Source of the DNA: Diphasiastrum complanatum | Lineage: Eukaryota > Streptophyta > Lycopodiopsida > Lycopodiales > Lycopodiaceae | Assembly (NCBI GenBank): GCA_029204225.1 | Contig: MU831845.1 | Coordinates: 1-64,000, forward strand | Reading direction: 5' to 3' | Length of the DNA: 64,000 bases | Shown here: positions 63,347 to 64,000 of the stretch, piece after piece | How positions within the stretch are numbered: the stretch's first letter is position 1 | Layout: each line of letters starts with the position of its first letter | Program-made: the position numbers and the translations under genes | The notes under the pieces: model-generated | Told to the model about the DNA's origin: nothing | The model's input: only the letters and a program-made list of their open reading frames with translations | The model's database searches: none

Positions 63347-64000
63347 AAAGAATGATGGAAATAAAAAAAGATGGATGAAAGAATTGCTTATCTTCTCACT
63401 ATAGAAACCAATCAAGGGTATAGAACCAAATACTATATAAGACTAAACAAAAAACTGTGAGATAGATCTCACTAGCTTGACAATCTCTCTAAAACAAGAT
63501 TTGAATCATCAAAAAAGATAAAGTATGGCAAAAGTTATGGTTCTCTGAATTTCACACATGTGAATTATTCCAAAAATGTCAAATTGGCTCAAATACATAT
63601 TTGTATGAAACAATTTGTCTAGAACCTATAAATCTTGTCTAAATCACATATAGATGAGATTGGTCAACTTCTGGATGATTTTTGTGATCATTCAGGCAAT
63701 AAATGACATGTACTCATGATTTGCCACAGGTCTAGACACCCTACCTACGACTCTTCAAAAGCTTATAACTTCTGATTGGCTTATCTAGCTATCATGATTC
63801 AAATTGCATCAAATTCTACACATTTCTAGCTTTCTAGTGGGCTAATTTGCTTAAAATTTGGATCTAAGGTGAGAGAGAACCACCAAACTGAAAATGGGCG
63901 GATTTCACATGTGCCAGCACCTGAAATTCCGTACAGTACCTGATCTGGCCCATTCAATGTGGTTTGAAACTTAGAATCACAAGAAAACCGCAAACTAGCT
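63347..64000 (-). other. Leader of minus-strand copia, cut by window end
   Basis: It follows the leader of the element at 2149-2906 in reverse orientation: the GGTACTGTACGG and TTTCAGTTTGG blocks recur near 63920-63945. By length the primer site and 5' LTR should start about 100 bp past the window. Confidence 0.75.

Overview
The window is nuclear DNA of a land plant. It holds a spliced host gene (an amino acid permease with canonical GT-AG introns) surrounded by LTR retrotransposons of the Ty1/copia and Ty3/gypsy classes. Many of these are nested, reversed or broken. Low GC, TE density and long (CT)n/(GA)n runs fit a large plant genome such as a gymnosperm or another non-flowering lineage, but the species cannot be fixed from sequence alone.

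Layout. 1-8797: an old copia remnant split at the TTACT target by a complete copia element (1410-7642, 739/737-bp LTRs). 8798-13790: an old minus-strand gypsy remnant split at the GTAAC target by a plus-strand gypsy element that has lost its pol. 13781-17549: unrecognised DNA, a 124-bp foldback element and CT/CA microsatellites leading to the promoter side of the host gene. 17550-20169: an intact seven-exon amino acid permease gene (486 aa). 20170-23570: no gene; an 85-bp tRNA-derived SINE-like insert with 15-bp target repeats. 23570-32060: the most unusual block. Pieces of a minus-strand CACTA transposase flank a pair of divergent decayed genes: a DUF7869-like transposase (minus) and a spliced gene (plus) that looks like a ParB-like domain followed by an N4/N6-type DNA methyltransferase. 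About 17 copies of a palindrome with core TATGCT-N-AGCATA and a roughly 300-bp inverted repeat lie between and within these two genes. 32081-41101: LTR, copia and gypsy fragments, a repeat ending in (GA)n, and an unrecognised minus-strand gene. 41409-54274: a 12.9-kb composite retroelement with three near-identical LTRs. The outer two share the target repeat ACAAT and private bases; a nearly intact copia gag-pol lies between the second and third. It interrupts an unrecognised spliced gene (41102-41408 and 54280-55395). 55396-59275: mostly unrecognised, with a second copy of the (GA)n-ended repeat and a 28-G run. 59276-64000: a minus-strand copia of the same family as the first element, running off the window end within its leader.

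How parts work together. The permease is the only gene that looks functional for the host. The retroelements follow the usual order LTR, tRNA-Met-type primer site, gag, protease, integrase, reverse transcriptase, RNase H, polypurine tract, LTR. The 24.3-31.5 kb block can be read as one large DNA transposon with two divergent genes around a palindrome-rich centre, inserted in a CACTA element. That reading is inference; its ends were not found. All gene identities come from motif recognition by eye, with no database search.
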